This document shows positions 16,555 through 25,985 of a DNA stretch of 47,667 nt, one piece after another. Location of the stretch: positions 1-47,667 of the forward strand of contig JACQFD010000034.1 in the NCBI GenBank assembly GCA_016200225.1, given 5' to 3'. Both the position numbers and the translations under genes were made by a program. The first letter of the stretch is position 1, and the number at the start of each line of letters is the position of its first letter. The stretch is from Planctomycetota bacterium (GTDB lineage Bacteria; Planctomycetota; UBA1135; JACQFD01). The notes below the pieces were generated by a model. The model was not told where the DNA came from and did not search any database. It saw only the letters and a program-made list of their open reading frames with translations.

Positions 16555-19500
16555 TTATCGTCCGAGTTCGCCGGCGGATCTCGCGGCCACGGCGTGCAGG
16601 CACGTTTCAATCAACTTGTGCCGATCGATCGGTTTGCTCGCGTAACCGTCGCATCCCGCCATCAGGCACTTCTCGTCGTCGCCGCTCATCGCATTCGCCG
16701 TCAATGCAATAATCGCCATCGTGCAGCCCATGTTGCGAAGCAGGCGCGTCGCCGTATAGCCGTCCATTTCGGGCATTTGCATATCGGTTAATAACAATTC
16801 GAATCGCGGCGGCGACTGGAGCGGCCCTTCGAGCGTACCGTCGCGCGTCAGCGCTTCGACCGCGAGTTTACCGTTCTCGACAATACTAACGTTCGCGCCG
16901 GCTTTTTGTAAATGATATGATATGAGCTTCTGATTCACCGGATTGTCCTCGGCGAGCAGAATTCGCATTCCTTCGAGTTCCTTGACTACTTCATGAATCG
17001 CATACGCCGGCCGCCGTTCGCGAACGACGTGCTTCGCGGCCTCCATGGCTATCGTGGAAACGTCGTCCAGCGCTCCAGTCTTAATTTTAACTGTAAATAT
17101 ACTCCCCTCGCCGTAATTGCTACGAACGCCGATGCTGCCGCCGAGCAACGAGGCGAGAGCCTTACTGATACGCAATCCGAGCCCGCTGCCGCCGAACTTT
17201 CGCGTCGTCGACGCGTCGGCCTGTTGAAATGCATTGAACAGCCGCGCCATTTGTTCGACGGTCATGCCAAGCCCCGTGTCCGTCACTTCGAAAAGCATGA
17301 ATGGGCCGTCGGCCGCCGACGCGTCGATCGACGCACGAAGAGTTACCGTTCCTTTTTCTGTAAATTTAATCGCGTTGCCGACGAGATTGACGAGTATTTG
17401 TTTCAAACGCAGCGGATCGGATTGAATGCGAACCGGAATCGGCGTGCCGTACTCCAATTGTAATTTTAGTCCTTTTTCCTGCGCTTTCACTTCCATGAGC
17501 GAAAGCACGTCATGTAACAACTGATCGGGCGCGGTCTCGATCGATTCAACCGACATTTTGCCGGACTCGATTTTCGCGATGTCGAGAATATCGTTTATAA
17601 TCGAAAGCAGATGGGCGCCGTTTCTACGGATCGTTTCGACATATTCGACCCGCTGATGCGCGGGGACAAGGTCTTTTTCATCGGAAAGCAAATCCGCATA
17701 ACCGAGAATCGCGGTCATTGGAGTCCGGATCTCGTGGCTCATGTTCGCGAGAAATTCGGTTTTTGTACGGTTCGCCTCCTCCGCGCGATCCTTTGCAACC
17801 TTCAATTCGATTTCGTTTTGATTCCTTTGTGTAATATCGCGCAGAAACGCGCTGAATGAATAATCTTTCCCGCTTTCGACGCAGGTAACTGCGATTTCGA
17901 CCAGAACTTGCGATCCGTCTTTGCGAATCGCCGGCATTTCAAGCCGCCCGCCGGGCACTCGGCCGCCCGAACCTGGACGGAATTGTTGGATCTGATGATT
18001 GTATTTATCGCGAAATTCGGCGGGAATGATCGTTTCGTCGAGTCGCCGGCCGATGGCTTCGTCGCGACTCCAGCCGAAAATCGCCTCCGATTGCGCGTTC
18101 CAATCTGTAATGAATCCGCGGCGATCTATTGCAACAATACCGTCGAGCGCGGAGTCGAGAATGCTGCGGATGTGGCGCTCGTTGCGGGCGAGCCTTTCCT
18201 GCGCGCGAAGGCGCGCGATCGCAACGCTCAGGACCGCGGCAATGGATGTGATCGCGGCGACGCGATCGTTTGTAAAATGGCCCGCTTCGCGGTCGTAAAC
18301 CATCAATTTTCCGACGACGCCGTTTTCTGTAATAACCGGCACGAAAACGAGCGCGGCGATGCCTTCCTTTTTGAATAATTCGAGATAGGCGGCAAGGCCC
18401 GCGTCTTTTGTTACATCTTCAATAACGATCGGTTTCGCGTCGGCCGCGCCGAAATTCCACGGACAATGCCCTTCGACGGCCCTGCGGTATTCTTCCGAAA
18501 TGCCGCGCCATCCGGCGAACCGGCAAACGCCGTCGTCGCCATATAACAAAACGGCCGAACGTTCGGCATTGGCGCCGCGCGCCAGCGCATCGTTAACAAC
18601 GCGCGAGGCGTCCTGCGTGCTTCCCGAGGCGGCGAGACGGCTCGCGATTTCAATCGATAACTGCTGGCGCACGTCGGCCTCGACGAGTTCCGTAATATCC
18701 ATGCATCCGCCGACATAACCGATAAATTCGCCGGAACTGTTAAATCGTGGAACGCCGCGATCACTCAGCCAACGATAACTTCCGCCGGCGCTTCGCAGGC
18801 GGTATTGGATTTCGAAGGGCGCGCGCCGCTCGAGCGCATGCTTAAAATTACGCGCGCACGATTCGCGGTGCTCGGTGTGGATTCCGCCGCGCCACCCGTC
18901 TCCCAATTCGTTGGCGACTTCGCGGCCCGTGAATTCGAGCCAGCCCTTGTTGAAATCTGTATATTCGCCGTTCTCGTTCGCGAGCCAGATCATCACGGGC
19001 GCCGCGTCCGCGATCGCGCGGAACCTGGACTCGTTTTCGCCGAGCTGATCTTTTGCAATTTTCAACGCCGTGACGTCGACGCGCACCGCTCGATAATGTT
19101 TAATTTGATTATTTTCGCCGCGAACCGGAGCCACCGTCGCGTCCGACCAATGCTCGACGCCCCGGTCGTCCGTATTGGATAATTCACCATTCCACTCGGC
19201 ACCGCCGCGGATCGTCTCCCACGCTTCGAATGGCAGCGTTTCGCGGTTCCCGCCCAGGATCCTGCCGAACGCATCATTAATATAAATAATGTTGCCTTCG
19301 TCGTCGAATTCCGAGATCATCACACGGCGGTCGAGAATCGCGCACAGGCCCGCGATGGTCGCGCGGGATTTGTCCGCTTCGCGCGACGATTTCCGAAGGG
19401 TCGTGCTCATATAATAAAAACCGGCGCCCGCGGCGGCCGCCAGCGCCGCCGCGACAATCCATTCCGTCGACGCGGCGAATCTTAATATTAATAGAACGCA

Positions 19501-19617
19501 CGCGGCGATCGCGGCTCCGCGCGACGAATCGTAAATGGCGCCCGGGCCTGCCGCGCGCTTTCGGCGGGGATCGACCGCAACATTCGACGGCTTATGTATT
19601 ACGTCGTTTTGTTGCAT
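16555..19617 (-). CDS. Hybrid sensor histidine kinase (2TM-PAS-PAS-GAF-PAS-HisKA-HATPase-REC)
   Basis: The product is 1020 aa. Two membrane helices lie at residues about 34-49 and 52-70 with almost no periplasmic loop, so sensing is probably cytoplasmic. The order is PAS about 88-185, PAS about 195-312, GAF about 320-470, PAS about 480-600, HisKA with phospho-His628 in NMSHEIRTPM, and HATPase with DTGLGM and GGSGLGLRIS. The last domain is a receiver (from 884) with Asp945 in LLTDMQMPEMDGY and Lys995 in SKPI. It should autophosphorylate and pass the phosphate to its own receiver. No output protein or Hpt is adjacent. The second and fourth domains read like PAS/PAC modules that often bind small ligands or flavin/haem, but no cofactor ligand can be assigned. 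It follows the redoxin gene by 200 nt. Confidence 0.93.
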   Translation of the reverse strand: MQQNDVIHKPSNVAVDPRRKRAAGPGAIYDSSRGAAIAACVLLILRFAASTEWIVAAALAAAAGAGFYYMSTTLRKSSREADKSRATIAGLCAILDRRVMISEFDDEGNIIYINDAFGRILGGNRETLPFEAWETIRGGAEWNGELSNTDDRGVEHWSDATVAPVRGENNQIKHYRAVRVDVTALKIAKDQLGENESRFRAIADAAPVMIWLANENGEYTDFNKGWLEFTGREVANELGDGWRGGIHTEHRESCARNFKHALERRAPFEIQYRLRSAGGSYRWLSDRGVPRFNSSGEFIGYVGGCMDITELVEADVRQQLSIEIASRLAASGSTQDASRVVNDALARGANAERSAVLLYGDDGVCRFAGWRGISEEYRRAVEGHCPWNFGAADAKPIVIEDVTKDAGLAAYLELFKKEGIAALVFVPVITENGVVGKLMVYDREAGHFTNDRVAAITSIAAVLSVAIARLRAQERLARNERHIRSILDSALDGIVAIDRRGFITDWNAQSEAIFGWSRDEAIGRRLDETIIPAEFRDKYNHQIQQFRPGSGGRVPGGRLEMPAIRKDGSQVLVEIAVTCVESGKDYSFSAFLRDITQRNQNEIELKVAKDRAEEANRTKTEFLANMSHEIRTPMTAILGYADLLSDEKDLVPAHQRVEYVETIRRNGAHLLSIINDILDIAKIESGKMSVESIETAPDQLLHDVLSLMEVKAQEKGLKLQLEYGTPIPVRIQSDPLRLKQILVNLVGNAIKFTEKGTVTLRASIDASAADGPFMLFEVTDTGLGMTVEQMARLFNAFQQADASTTRKFGGSGLGLRISKALASLLGGSIGVRSNYGEGSIFTVKIKTGALDDVSTIAMEAAKHVVRERRPAYAIHEVVKELEGMRILLAEDNPVNQKLISYHLQKAGANVSIVENGKLAVEALTRDGTLEGPLQSPPRFELLLTDMQMPEMDGYTATRLLRNMGCTMAIIALTANAMSGDDEKCLMAGCDGYASKPIDRHKLIETCLHAVAARSAGELGR

Positions 19618-19816
19618 TCGGTGCTGTGCGTGGACGCGCGGGGACGAGAGATGGGATTGAAATGCGATTCGAACGAGGAACCGAACCGGGTTTTATCGAC
19701 CTTCTCGACGGGTCAACTTGGATCCACGAATCGGCGCGCGCGGCCACTCCGCGCCAAGTCTCGATTTCTCCGCAAAATCGGGAGGTTTTCGGCCGATAGG
19801 AGGGTCGGCGCCGCCC

Positions 19817-21028
19817 CTACTCGCGGATTTTGCCCTTGGGTCCTTCGAGGACGTATGCGGCTAATTGTATCATTCGAGGCGTGTCCCATTTGCGCGCGCC
19901 GGCCGCCTGTTGAACGTCGGCGTCGGTGCGAAAACCGGCCGCAAGCGCGCCGAAAGCACAATAACGAGCCTCCTCGTCGGAGTCGTTCATTGCTTTTAAC
20001 AAAAGCGCCTTCGGAGCCTTTTCCTTCAATCGCCAGAAAATGCGCGCGGCGATCGCGCGATTCGCGGCCTTCTTATCGATTATAAGCGAACCGGCCGCCG
20101 CGAGCACATCCTTAAGATTCTCGACGAGCGCGGCATGGACCGCATGTGTATATTCGAGACGGTAAAACGGGCCGGGATAATCCATATAATCGTTTCCCCA
20201 GTTCGCGAGCGCCGCGCCGGCCGCGCCCCGGCCCTCGGCATCGCCGGTCTGGACCGCTTTACACAATACCGGAATCGATTTTTTATCGCGAATCCAGCCG
20301 AGCGCCTCCGCGGCGGCGGTTCGGACCGCCGGAATCTTATCATTGACCGCGGCCTGCTCGAGCGCCTCGCGATCGGACGCGGACTCGAGCGCGCCCAGCG
20401 ACGCGGCGCCGCGCGCGCGAACGGCCGCGTCGGAATTGTGAAAATCGGACCGGGCTTTTTCATACAATTTTGGGTCCTTGTCTGTTCGCGTGATCGCTTC
20501 GAGCGCATGTAATAACAATTCCGTCCGCGGGCGCTTGAATTTGGTGCCGGGTTTGTGCCACCGGACGATATTTTTCTTATCAATAATAAAAATCGAACCG
20601 TAGCCCGCGCCGTACTCCTTCGCGAGCGAGAGATCCTTGTCGAGAATCACGGATCCGTCGAATTGCGGTTTTTCTTTGGCCTCGGCCGGTCCGTCCGGTT
20701 CGAGCATGACGTAAACCATCGAAATTTTTCCGGCGTCGTATTCGATCGCTTTATACTTTTGATGAAGCTCGCCGAGCTCCTTGACGCACCAGGGTCACCA
20801 TTCGCCGCGAATAAAACAAATGACGACATAACCGTTCTTGACGGCGTCGGATAATTTAAAACTGCCGCCGCCGACCGTCGGGCGCACGAAATCCTTCGCG
20901 GCGACATTCGGACGCGCTTCGTCGGCGGGAATTTGTTGTGTATACGCGGTTTGAACCGCGAGCGCGGCGACAAGCGCCGCCGCGCCGGAAATCCGGCGAT
21001 TTTTCGATCGTATCGCCGTCAAATTCAT
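19817..21028 (-). CDS. Redoxin (AhpC/TSA-like) with HEAT repeats; probable selenoprotein with in-frame TGA
   Basis: Read through one TGA (20797-20795), this is a 403-aa protein. The N-terminus has a basic start and hydrophobic core (GAAALVAALAVQTAYTQQ), so it is exported or membrane-anchored. Residues about 38-175 are a thioredoxin-fold redoxin: PNVAAKDFVRPTVGG, then VVICFIRGEW, then TGA, then PWCVKELGELHQKY, then later GAGYGSIFIIDKKNIVRWH. The TGA is codon 78, exactly where the peroxidatic or first redox Cys of CxxC stands, and Cys81 completes U-P-W-C. Residues about 200-400 are HEAT-like repeats (RARGAASLGAL, VRTAAAEALGWI). The frame and conservation continue on both sides and a SECIS-like stem-loop follows. 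I therefore infer selenocysteine. A nonsense mutation or base-call error at this one codon is the alternative. It would reduce thiols, disulfides or peroxides in the envelope. Confidence 0.8.
20762..20782 (-). promoter_or_regulatory. Candidate bacterial SECIS element
   Basis: Directly downstream of the in-frame TGA, the mRNA AAGGAGCUCGGCGAGCUUC can fold. AGCUC pairs with GAGCU, extended by G-U and G-C pairs, around a 3-nt loop GGC. The loop sits 21-24 nt after the UGA and begins with G. This fits the usual description of bacterial SECIS (a short stem-loop with a G at the start of the apical loop, about 16-37 nt after UGA). The pairing was found by eye, with no energy calculation. Confidence 0.6.
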
Positions 21029-21048
21029 ATCAATACTGAACTGTTATA

Positions 21049-23319
21049 TCAGCCGGAGACGGGTTTGGTTTCGCGGCCGTCGCCGGTGAGATAACGATAG
21101 CGCACTTCGCCCGGGCCGAGCCGTTGGTCGCCGACGACAATAATATTCTTGCCGCTGCGATCCTCGAGATTATACAAATGCTCGCGCTTGACGTTCGTTA
21201 AATAATGCATCGCGTCGGGATGCAGCGCCACTTCGAGCGTCGCGAATCCCTTTTTGCGGACCGCCGCGGTGAGTTCGCGCAAAACCGAGAGGCTCATCGC
21301 TTCGGGAGTCTTCGCGTAGCCGCCGCCGCCGCAGGACTGGCAGGGTTGGAAAAGCGATCGTTGCAATCCGGGCCCGAGACGCTGGCGCGTCATTTCTAAT
21401 AATCCGAATTGTGAAATTCGGCCGATTTTGATTCGCGCGCGGTCGTTGCGCATCGCGTCGCGGAAGGATTTCTCGACCGTCCGGCGATGCCGCGATTCCA
21501 TCATATCGATAAAATCGACGACGATGATTCCGCCGAGGTCGCGAAGGCGGATTTGCCGCACGATCTCGGGAATCGCCTCCATATTTGTACGATACGCCGT
21601 CTCTTCGAGATCGCTTTCCTGCCGCGCCTTGCCGGAGTTCACGTCGATCGCGACGAGGGCCTCGGCCTGATCGAATACGAGCGACGAACCGTTTGCTAAC
21701 GTTACCTTTCTTAAAAATAACTTCTGGAACTCCGCCTCGGCTCCATAACGATGAAAAATCGGCGTCGGCTCGTTCCACAATTCGACGCGGTCCGCGTAGC
21801 GCGGCATGATGCGCTCGCAAAACTCGCGCATTCTTTTGTAAACAGGCTCCGAGTCGACGACGACGCGGCCGATGTGCGGCGAGAAAATGTCGCGCATCGT
21901 GGTCGTACACAAATCGCTTTCCTCATACATCAAAACCGGCGCGCGGCTTTGGACGAGGCGCTTTTTGAATACTTCCCAAAGATTTAATAAATAATCGAGA
22001 TCGCGCTGCAATTCCATGCGCGTCCGATTCGCGCCCGCCGTGCGGACGATGAATCCAATATTCTGATCGGGAACGAGCTCGTTTAACAATCGCTTCAACC
22101 GGCGGCGTTCGCGTTCGTCGCTAATTTTCCTCGAAACGCCGCAGCGCGGAAGACTCGGCATCAGCACGAGCGAACGACCGGGAATGGATATATACGTCGT
22201 CAGCGTTGGACCCTTGAGTCCGATGCCATCTTTAGTAACCTGCACGACCACTTCCGCGCCGCGATGCAACAAATCCGCGATCGATTTGCGGTCGCGCCGC
22301 GATCCTCCGTTTTGCGGAGGCGATTCGCGTTTTTCGTCGGGATCGTCGACGACCGCGCGCACGGCTTCGGGACCCTCGTCTTCGCCGGCTTTCGCGAGCG
22401 GAAGATCTGTTAATTCAAACGCCGGATCGCCGTACGCGGCGAGCACGTCGGACGCGTGGAGAAATCCGTTTCTACCGATTCCAAAATCTACAAATGCCGC
22501 CCCGATCGACGGTTCGACGTTGACGACCCGCCCTTTATAAATATTACCGAGAACCGACGAACGCGAAATTGTATCAACATACAATTCGTTCAGGACATTC
22601 TTGTCGTCCATGACCGCGATGCGCAATTCCTCCGGCTCCGACGCATTGACGAGCATGATGTCCTTGCCGACGACTTCCTCGGTTTGCGATTCGGCTTCGG
22701 CTTCTTGCGCAGCTTCGTCTTCGCCGCCGTCGTCGTCGTCTTCTTCGTCCTCTTCAGGAACGGGTTCATCCGCTTCGTCGTCCGTGACGGGCGAATCGTC
22801 AATATCGCGATCGGGTCGCGAAGATCCACCGTCGTCGGATGCGTCGGATTCACTTCCATCACCCGATGGCGCGGCACGATCGAAGCTTTCGTCGCCTGAC
22901 GGATCATTAACAAACTCTTGGGCGAATGCGGGACCCGAGGATTCTTCTTCGGGCAGGGATCCGCCCGTTGGATTTAACAATTCGGCCGAGAGCGGCGATC
23001 CCACGACCGGGCCGCTTGCCGACCCGCGGCGCGGTTTTTCGAGCTCGCGTTCGCGTCCACGTCCCCGTCCGCGGCCGCCCCGACGGCGTCGGCGACGATC
23101 GCCGCCGATACCGCCCGGATCATCTCCGTCAGGCGCTTCGTTCGGTCCCCGCACCGGGTTTAGCGGTGGCCCGGAGACGCTGTACGACTTCGGAGGAGGC
23201 GTTTCCCTCGGTGGCGGGGTTCGCCCCTCCGGGGAATTGCCTGCGGGGTTGTTGCTGGGAGAGGGCCGCTCGTCGTTCGGGCGGTCCGTTGAAAAATCTT
23301 CGAAATTGTTCGGTGTCAT
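21049..23319 (-). CDS. Ribonuclease E/G family endoribonuclease with long disordered N-terminus
   Basis: The product is 756 aa. Residues 1-220 are low complexity: Pro/Arg-rich, then a very acidic run (EEDEEDDDDGGEDE). The catalytic part begins at about 221 (MLVNASEPEELRIAVMDD). It has the S1 domain (GNIYKGRVVNVEPSIGAAFVDFGIGRNGFLHASDV), then the DNase I-like active-site region with DVNSGKARQESDLEETAYRTN and IIVVDFIDM, which carry the two metal-binding Asp residues of RNase E/G. The zinc-link Cys pair is in PCQSCGGGGY. It should cleave single-stranded RNA in mRNA decay and rRNA or tRNA maturation. The scaffold tail that E. coli RNase E carries at its C-terminus is here at the N-terminus. The ATG at 23319 overlaps the upstream DUF2344 gene by 191 nt. 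The next in-frame ATG is only at the S1 boundary. Confidence 0.92.
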   Translation of the reverse strand: MTPNNFEDFSTDRPNDERPSPSNNPAGNSPEGRTPPPRETPPPKSYSVSGPPLNPVRGPNEAPDGDDPGGIGGDRRRRRRGGRGRGRGRERELEKPRRGSASGPVVGSPLSAELLNPTGGSLPEEESSGPAFAQEFVNDPSGDESFDRAAPSGDGSESDASDDGGSSRPDRDIDDSPVTDDEADEPVPEEDEEDDDDGGEDEAAQEAEAESQTEEVVGKDIMLVNASEPEELRIAVMDDKNVLNELYVDTISRSSVLGNIYKGRVVNVEPSIGAAFVDFGIGRNGFLHASDVLAAYGDPAFELTDLPLAKAGEDEGPEAVRAVVDDPDEKRESPPQNGGSRRDRKSIADLLHRGAEVVVQVTKDGIGLKGPTLTTYISIPGRSLVLMPSLPRCGVSRKISDERERRRLKRLLNELVPDQNIGFIVRTAGANRTRMELQRDLDYLLNLWEVFKKRLVQSRAPVLMYEESDLCTTTMRDIFSPHIGRVVVDSEPVYKRMREFCERIMPRYADRVELWNEPTPIFHRYGAEAEFQKLFLRKVTLANGSSLVFDQAEALVAIDVNSGKARQESDLEETAYRTNMEAIPEIVRQIRLRDLGGIIVVDFIDMMESRHRRTVEKSFRDAMRNDRARIKIGRISQFGLLEMTRQRLGPGLQRSLFQPCQSCGGGGYAKTPEAMSLSVLRELTAAVRKKGFATLEVALHPDAMHYLTNVKREHLYNLEDRSGKNIIVVGDQRLGPGEVRYRYLTGDGRETKPVSG

Positions 23320-24037
23320 CCTTTGGCCACTCCAACTGCAAATCGCAGGGTTGTGACGGGAGCTTCAGAACCACAAGCGGCGCCGCCTCCGGCTGCGCGG
23401 TTTCGAGAACGGCCACAAGCTTCTTCAATGGACTCGTGCCCCCGCCGAATACTTTCCAGGCGATGAGCAATTGTTGCGAATTCGCTTGCAGGACGCGCGC
23501 GTAACCCCGCCAATCTCCGTTTTCCGCCTGCTCAAGCGCCGCCCACAAGGCGGGCGAGAGCGGAATCCCAACCCCACTTCGCAATTCGTAGCGAACCATC
23601 AACGGCGCCTCGAATCCGCCCATAGCGGGGCGGGCATCGAGGATTTCCAAGCCGTCGGGCAGCAGTCCACGGAGGCGATCCACTGCTTCGCGCTCATTCG
23701 CCGGAGCATTCAACCACACGTCGAATTGCTCTGCGTCGGACTCAACACCCGTGGAAAGGGCGCCGGGAAACGAGAGGCGGATTCGCGGATTGAAGCCTTC
23801 GGAGAAGGCAATCGGAAGGTCGGATCGTCGGAGCGCCCGTTCGATGGTGCGCACGAAATCGAGATGGGATAGGAAGCGGAGGTCACCCCGCTTGCGATAG
23901 GAGATGCGGAGCCGGTACCGCTTTGCGCCAACGCGACGTAGTTCGTCGCAGGCGCGTTCGGGTTCCATGCTCCCGTCGTCCGGCTGCATTTCTCCTGAAT
24001 CTTGATTTTCAGAATGCACAGCCGGGATGAGAGTCAT
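23129..24037 (-). CDS. TIGR03936/DUF2344 radical-SAM-linked protein
   Basis: The product is 302 aa. The core (about 40-240) has YRLRISYRKRGDLRFLSHLDFVRTIERALRRSDLPIAFSEGFNPR and SFPGALSTGVESDAEQFDVWL. These are signatures of the DUF2344 domain that is either fused to or encoded next to a TIGR03960 radical-SAM protein. No radical-SAM partner is in this window, so it stands alone here. It lies next to RNase E/G, a neighbourhood known for this family. Its biochemical role is unknown, and a link to RNA processing or modification is inference. The C-terminal 64 residues (after about PKDDTEQFRRFF) are low complexity and overlap the rne/rng start in another frame. The start among the first three Met codons is uncertain. 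Confidence 0.85.
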   Translation of the reverse strand: MTLIPAVHSENQDSGEMQPDDGSMEPERACDELRRVGAKRYRLRISYRKRGDLRFLSHLDFVRTIERALRRSDLPIAFSEGFNPRIRLSFPGALSTGVESDAEQFDVWLNAPANEREAVDRLRGLLPDGLEILDARPAMGGFEAPLMVRYELRSGVGIPLSPALWAALEQAENGDWRGYARVLQANSQQLLIAWKVFGGGTSPLKKLVAVLETAQPEAAPLVVLKLPSQPCDLQLEWPKDDTEQFRRFFNGPPERRAALSQQQPRRQFPGGANPATEGNASSEVVQRLRATAKPGAGTERSA

Positions 24038-24113
24038 CAGGCTTCAAGTGTAAACACGTGAGGCCGTTTGAAACGATTGTGAAATTTGAAACGCGGAAAA
24101 TTTCCCCCCGAGT

Positions 24114-25985
24114 TTACTTCTTCTGCGCTGCGGCTTCGCTCGGCTTTGCAGGATTTGTATCATTCGAACCGAAGATCGAATTGACTTCGTTCTGCAGACG
24201 CTTTTGTTGGTCATCGAGCGAGCGCGCAATGGTGTCGGCGGTTTCGGCGGCCGTTTGAACAATCGTCGGCGTCACGAGGACGATGAGCGTTCGACGATCG
24301 TTAAACGTCGCGGTTGTCTTGAATAACCAACCTAAAAACGGAATGTCGCCCAGCAGCGGAAGTTTCGTGATCGCTTCGCTCTTGCTGTCGGTCGTGAGGC
24401 CGCCGATCGCGGCCGTCTGGCCGCTTTCGAGCAACATCGTGGTCGCAATCGTGCTCGACGCGAGGCGCGGCAGCGCGATCGAGCCGATTTGACCCGAGCC
24501 GCCAACTGTAAATACTTCAAATCCAGCGGGGGCCGCGGGCGGACCGGACGAACCCGAAAGCGATTGTTGATTTGGAATAATCTCCAAAACGATGCGATTC
24601 GTTTCGGGGATCAAGTGCGGAGTTACAAATAACTGGAACCCGGTCGAAACAGGACTCTTGTCCGCCTCTTCGATGGATAATTGTAAACCGCCCGATTGTC
24701 CCTGCTCGGTGCGCGCCTGGGCGTAGGGCACCTGTTCGCCGACGAAAATCGTCGAAGTATAGTTATCCAAGCAAATGATACGCGGCGATTGTTGAATTTC
24801 GCTGTGAATGTCGCGTTTTAACAATCGAAGCGCCGCCGAAACCTGCGTGAAGGAAAGGGCGCCGAAAATAGTATCCGGAACGATCGTGTTGCCGGGGTTG
24901 CCGCTCGGGAACGGGCCGACGTTTTGATGATTACTAACGATAAAATTATCTTCGAATCCGCCGGAACCGAGTTGGAAAGGCACTTCAATGGGAATCTGCC
25001 CGCCGCTCGCGGTCACGATGGGACCCTGCGAACCGTAATCGATGCCGAAATCGAAGATATCGGAATTGACCGTTGAAACGAATTTCACGTCGATGAAGAC
25101 CTGCCTCGGTTCCGTGTCGACCGAAAGTAACAGTTTTTCGATCTCCTTCACCACCGGCGGAATATCTGTAATGATGATCGCGTTCTTTCGATCGATATAA
25201 TCGATTTTTCCGTCTTTCGAGAGCGATTTCTTGAGCGCTTCGAGCAGGCGGAATTCCTTGACCGGATCCTGGGAGATCTTCGGTTCGCCAACTGTATATT
25301 CTGTTTTAATCTTGGGATGATAGATCCCATTCGGCCGCAGATACTTCAATTGGAACGCGCGCGTTTCCAACTGTTCTTTCAGCGCCTCGCGCGCGACGAC
25401 GCGAAGAATCCCGCGCTCCTCCTCGACGACCGAGTAGCCGAGCGTTTTCACGACGGCGTCGAGCGCATCGCGCCAGGGCTGGTCGCGAAGTCGAATATTA
25501 ATCGAACCCTTCACTTCGGGCGCGACGATGACGTTGGCGCTTCCGATTTTCGCGATCACGTCGATGACCTCGCGAATGTCGACATTCTGAAACGCGATGT
25601 GCACGCGCGGCGGTTTTTCGATTTTGACTACATTTGTCGAAACGCTGACGACCACGCAACCGGCGCGTTCCGCGACGAGGTCGAGGGCTTTGCGCCAGTC
25701 GACGTCCTTCAGCGAGAGCGTGATTTTATCTGTAATTCCGGGCGCGACCACGATGTTCATGTCTGTGCGCCGTCGGATGAAATCGATGATATCATTAATA
25801 TCGCGATCCTTGACGTCGAACGTCACCGTTTGAGCGCCGACCACGCCGGTTCGCGGCGCTTCCAAATCTTGGTTCGGCTGGTTTTGTAAATTAACAGAAG
25901 GCGCGGCAAACGCGGATGCGCCCATGGCGCAGGCGGCGGCCGCGATGGATGCGAGGATCATTACAAAACGAGTGGGGACGTTCAT
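24114..25985 (-). CDS. pilQ: Type IV pilus secretin PilQ
   Basis: The product is 623 aa from the ATG at 25985, which is preceded by GGAGG at a good distance and begins MNVPTRFVMILASIAAAACA, a signal peptide. A longer start at 26057 was rejected. Two successive STN/secretin N0-like domains (VTFDVKDRDINDIIDFI... and VHIAFQNVDIREVIDVI...) are followed by an N1 domain. The secretin core comes next (FIDVKFVSTVNSDIFDFGIDYG, then SPRIICLDNYTSTIFVGEQVPYAQ, then FVTPHLIPETNRIVLEIIPNQQ, then TTMLLESGQTAAIGGL, then LPLLGDIPFLGWLFK). It forms the outer-membrane ring through which the pilus passes, so the cell is diderm. No AMIN peptidoglycan-binding domain was seen. It ends the pilMNOQ cluster. Confidence 0.95.
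   Translation of the reverse strand: MNVPTRFVMILASIAAAACAMGASAFAAPSVNLQNQPNQDLEAPRTGVVGAQTVTFDVKDRDINDIIDFIRRRTDMNIVVAPGITDKITLSLKDVDWRKALDLVAERAGCVVVSVSTNVVKIEKPPRVHIAFQNVDIREVIDVIAKIGSANVIVAPEVKGSINIRLRDQPWRDALDAVVKTLGYSVVEEERGILRVVAREALKEQLETRAFQLKYLRPNGIYHPKIKTEYTVGEPKISQDPVKEFRLLEALKKSLSKDGKIDYIDRKNAIIITDIPPVVKEIEKLLLSVDTEPRQVFIDVKFVSTVNSDIFDFGIDYGSQGPIVTASGGQIPIEVPFQLGSGGFEDNFIVSNHQNVGPFPSGNPGNTIVPDTIFGALSFTQVSAALRLLKRDIHSEIQQSPRIICLDNYTSTIFVGEQVPYAQARTEQGQSGGLQLSIEEADKSPVSTGFQLFVTPHLIPETNRIVLEIIPNQQSLSGSSGPPAAPAGFEVFTVGGSGQIGSIALPRLASSTIATTMLLESGQTAAIGGLTTDSKSEAITKLPLLGDIPFLGWLFKTTATFNDRRTLIVLVTPTIVQTAAETADTIARSLDDQQKRLQNEVNSIFGSNDTNPAKPSEAAAQKK

Noticed and set aside
20795..20797. Simple nonsense mutation (pseudogene) reading of the redoxin gene
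   Set aside because: The stop falls exactly on the redox Cys position, the frame is otherwise intact, and a SECIS-like hairpin follows. It stays as the main alternative.
22880..23120. Repetitive Arg/Gly/Pro codons resembling a repeat array
   Set aside because: Low-complexity coding sequence of the RNase N-terminus; no regular unit or spacer, so not CRISPR.
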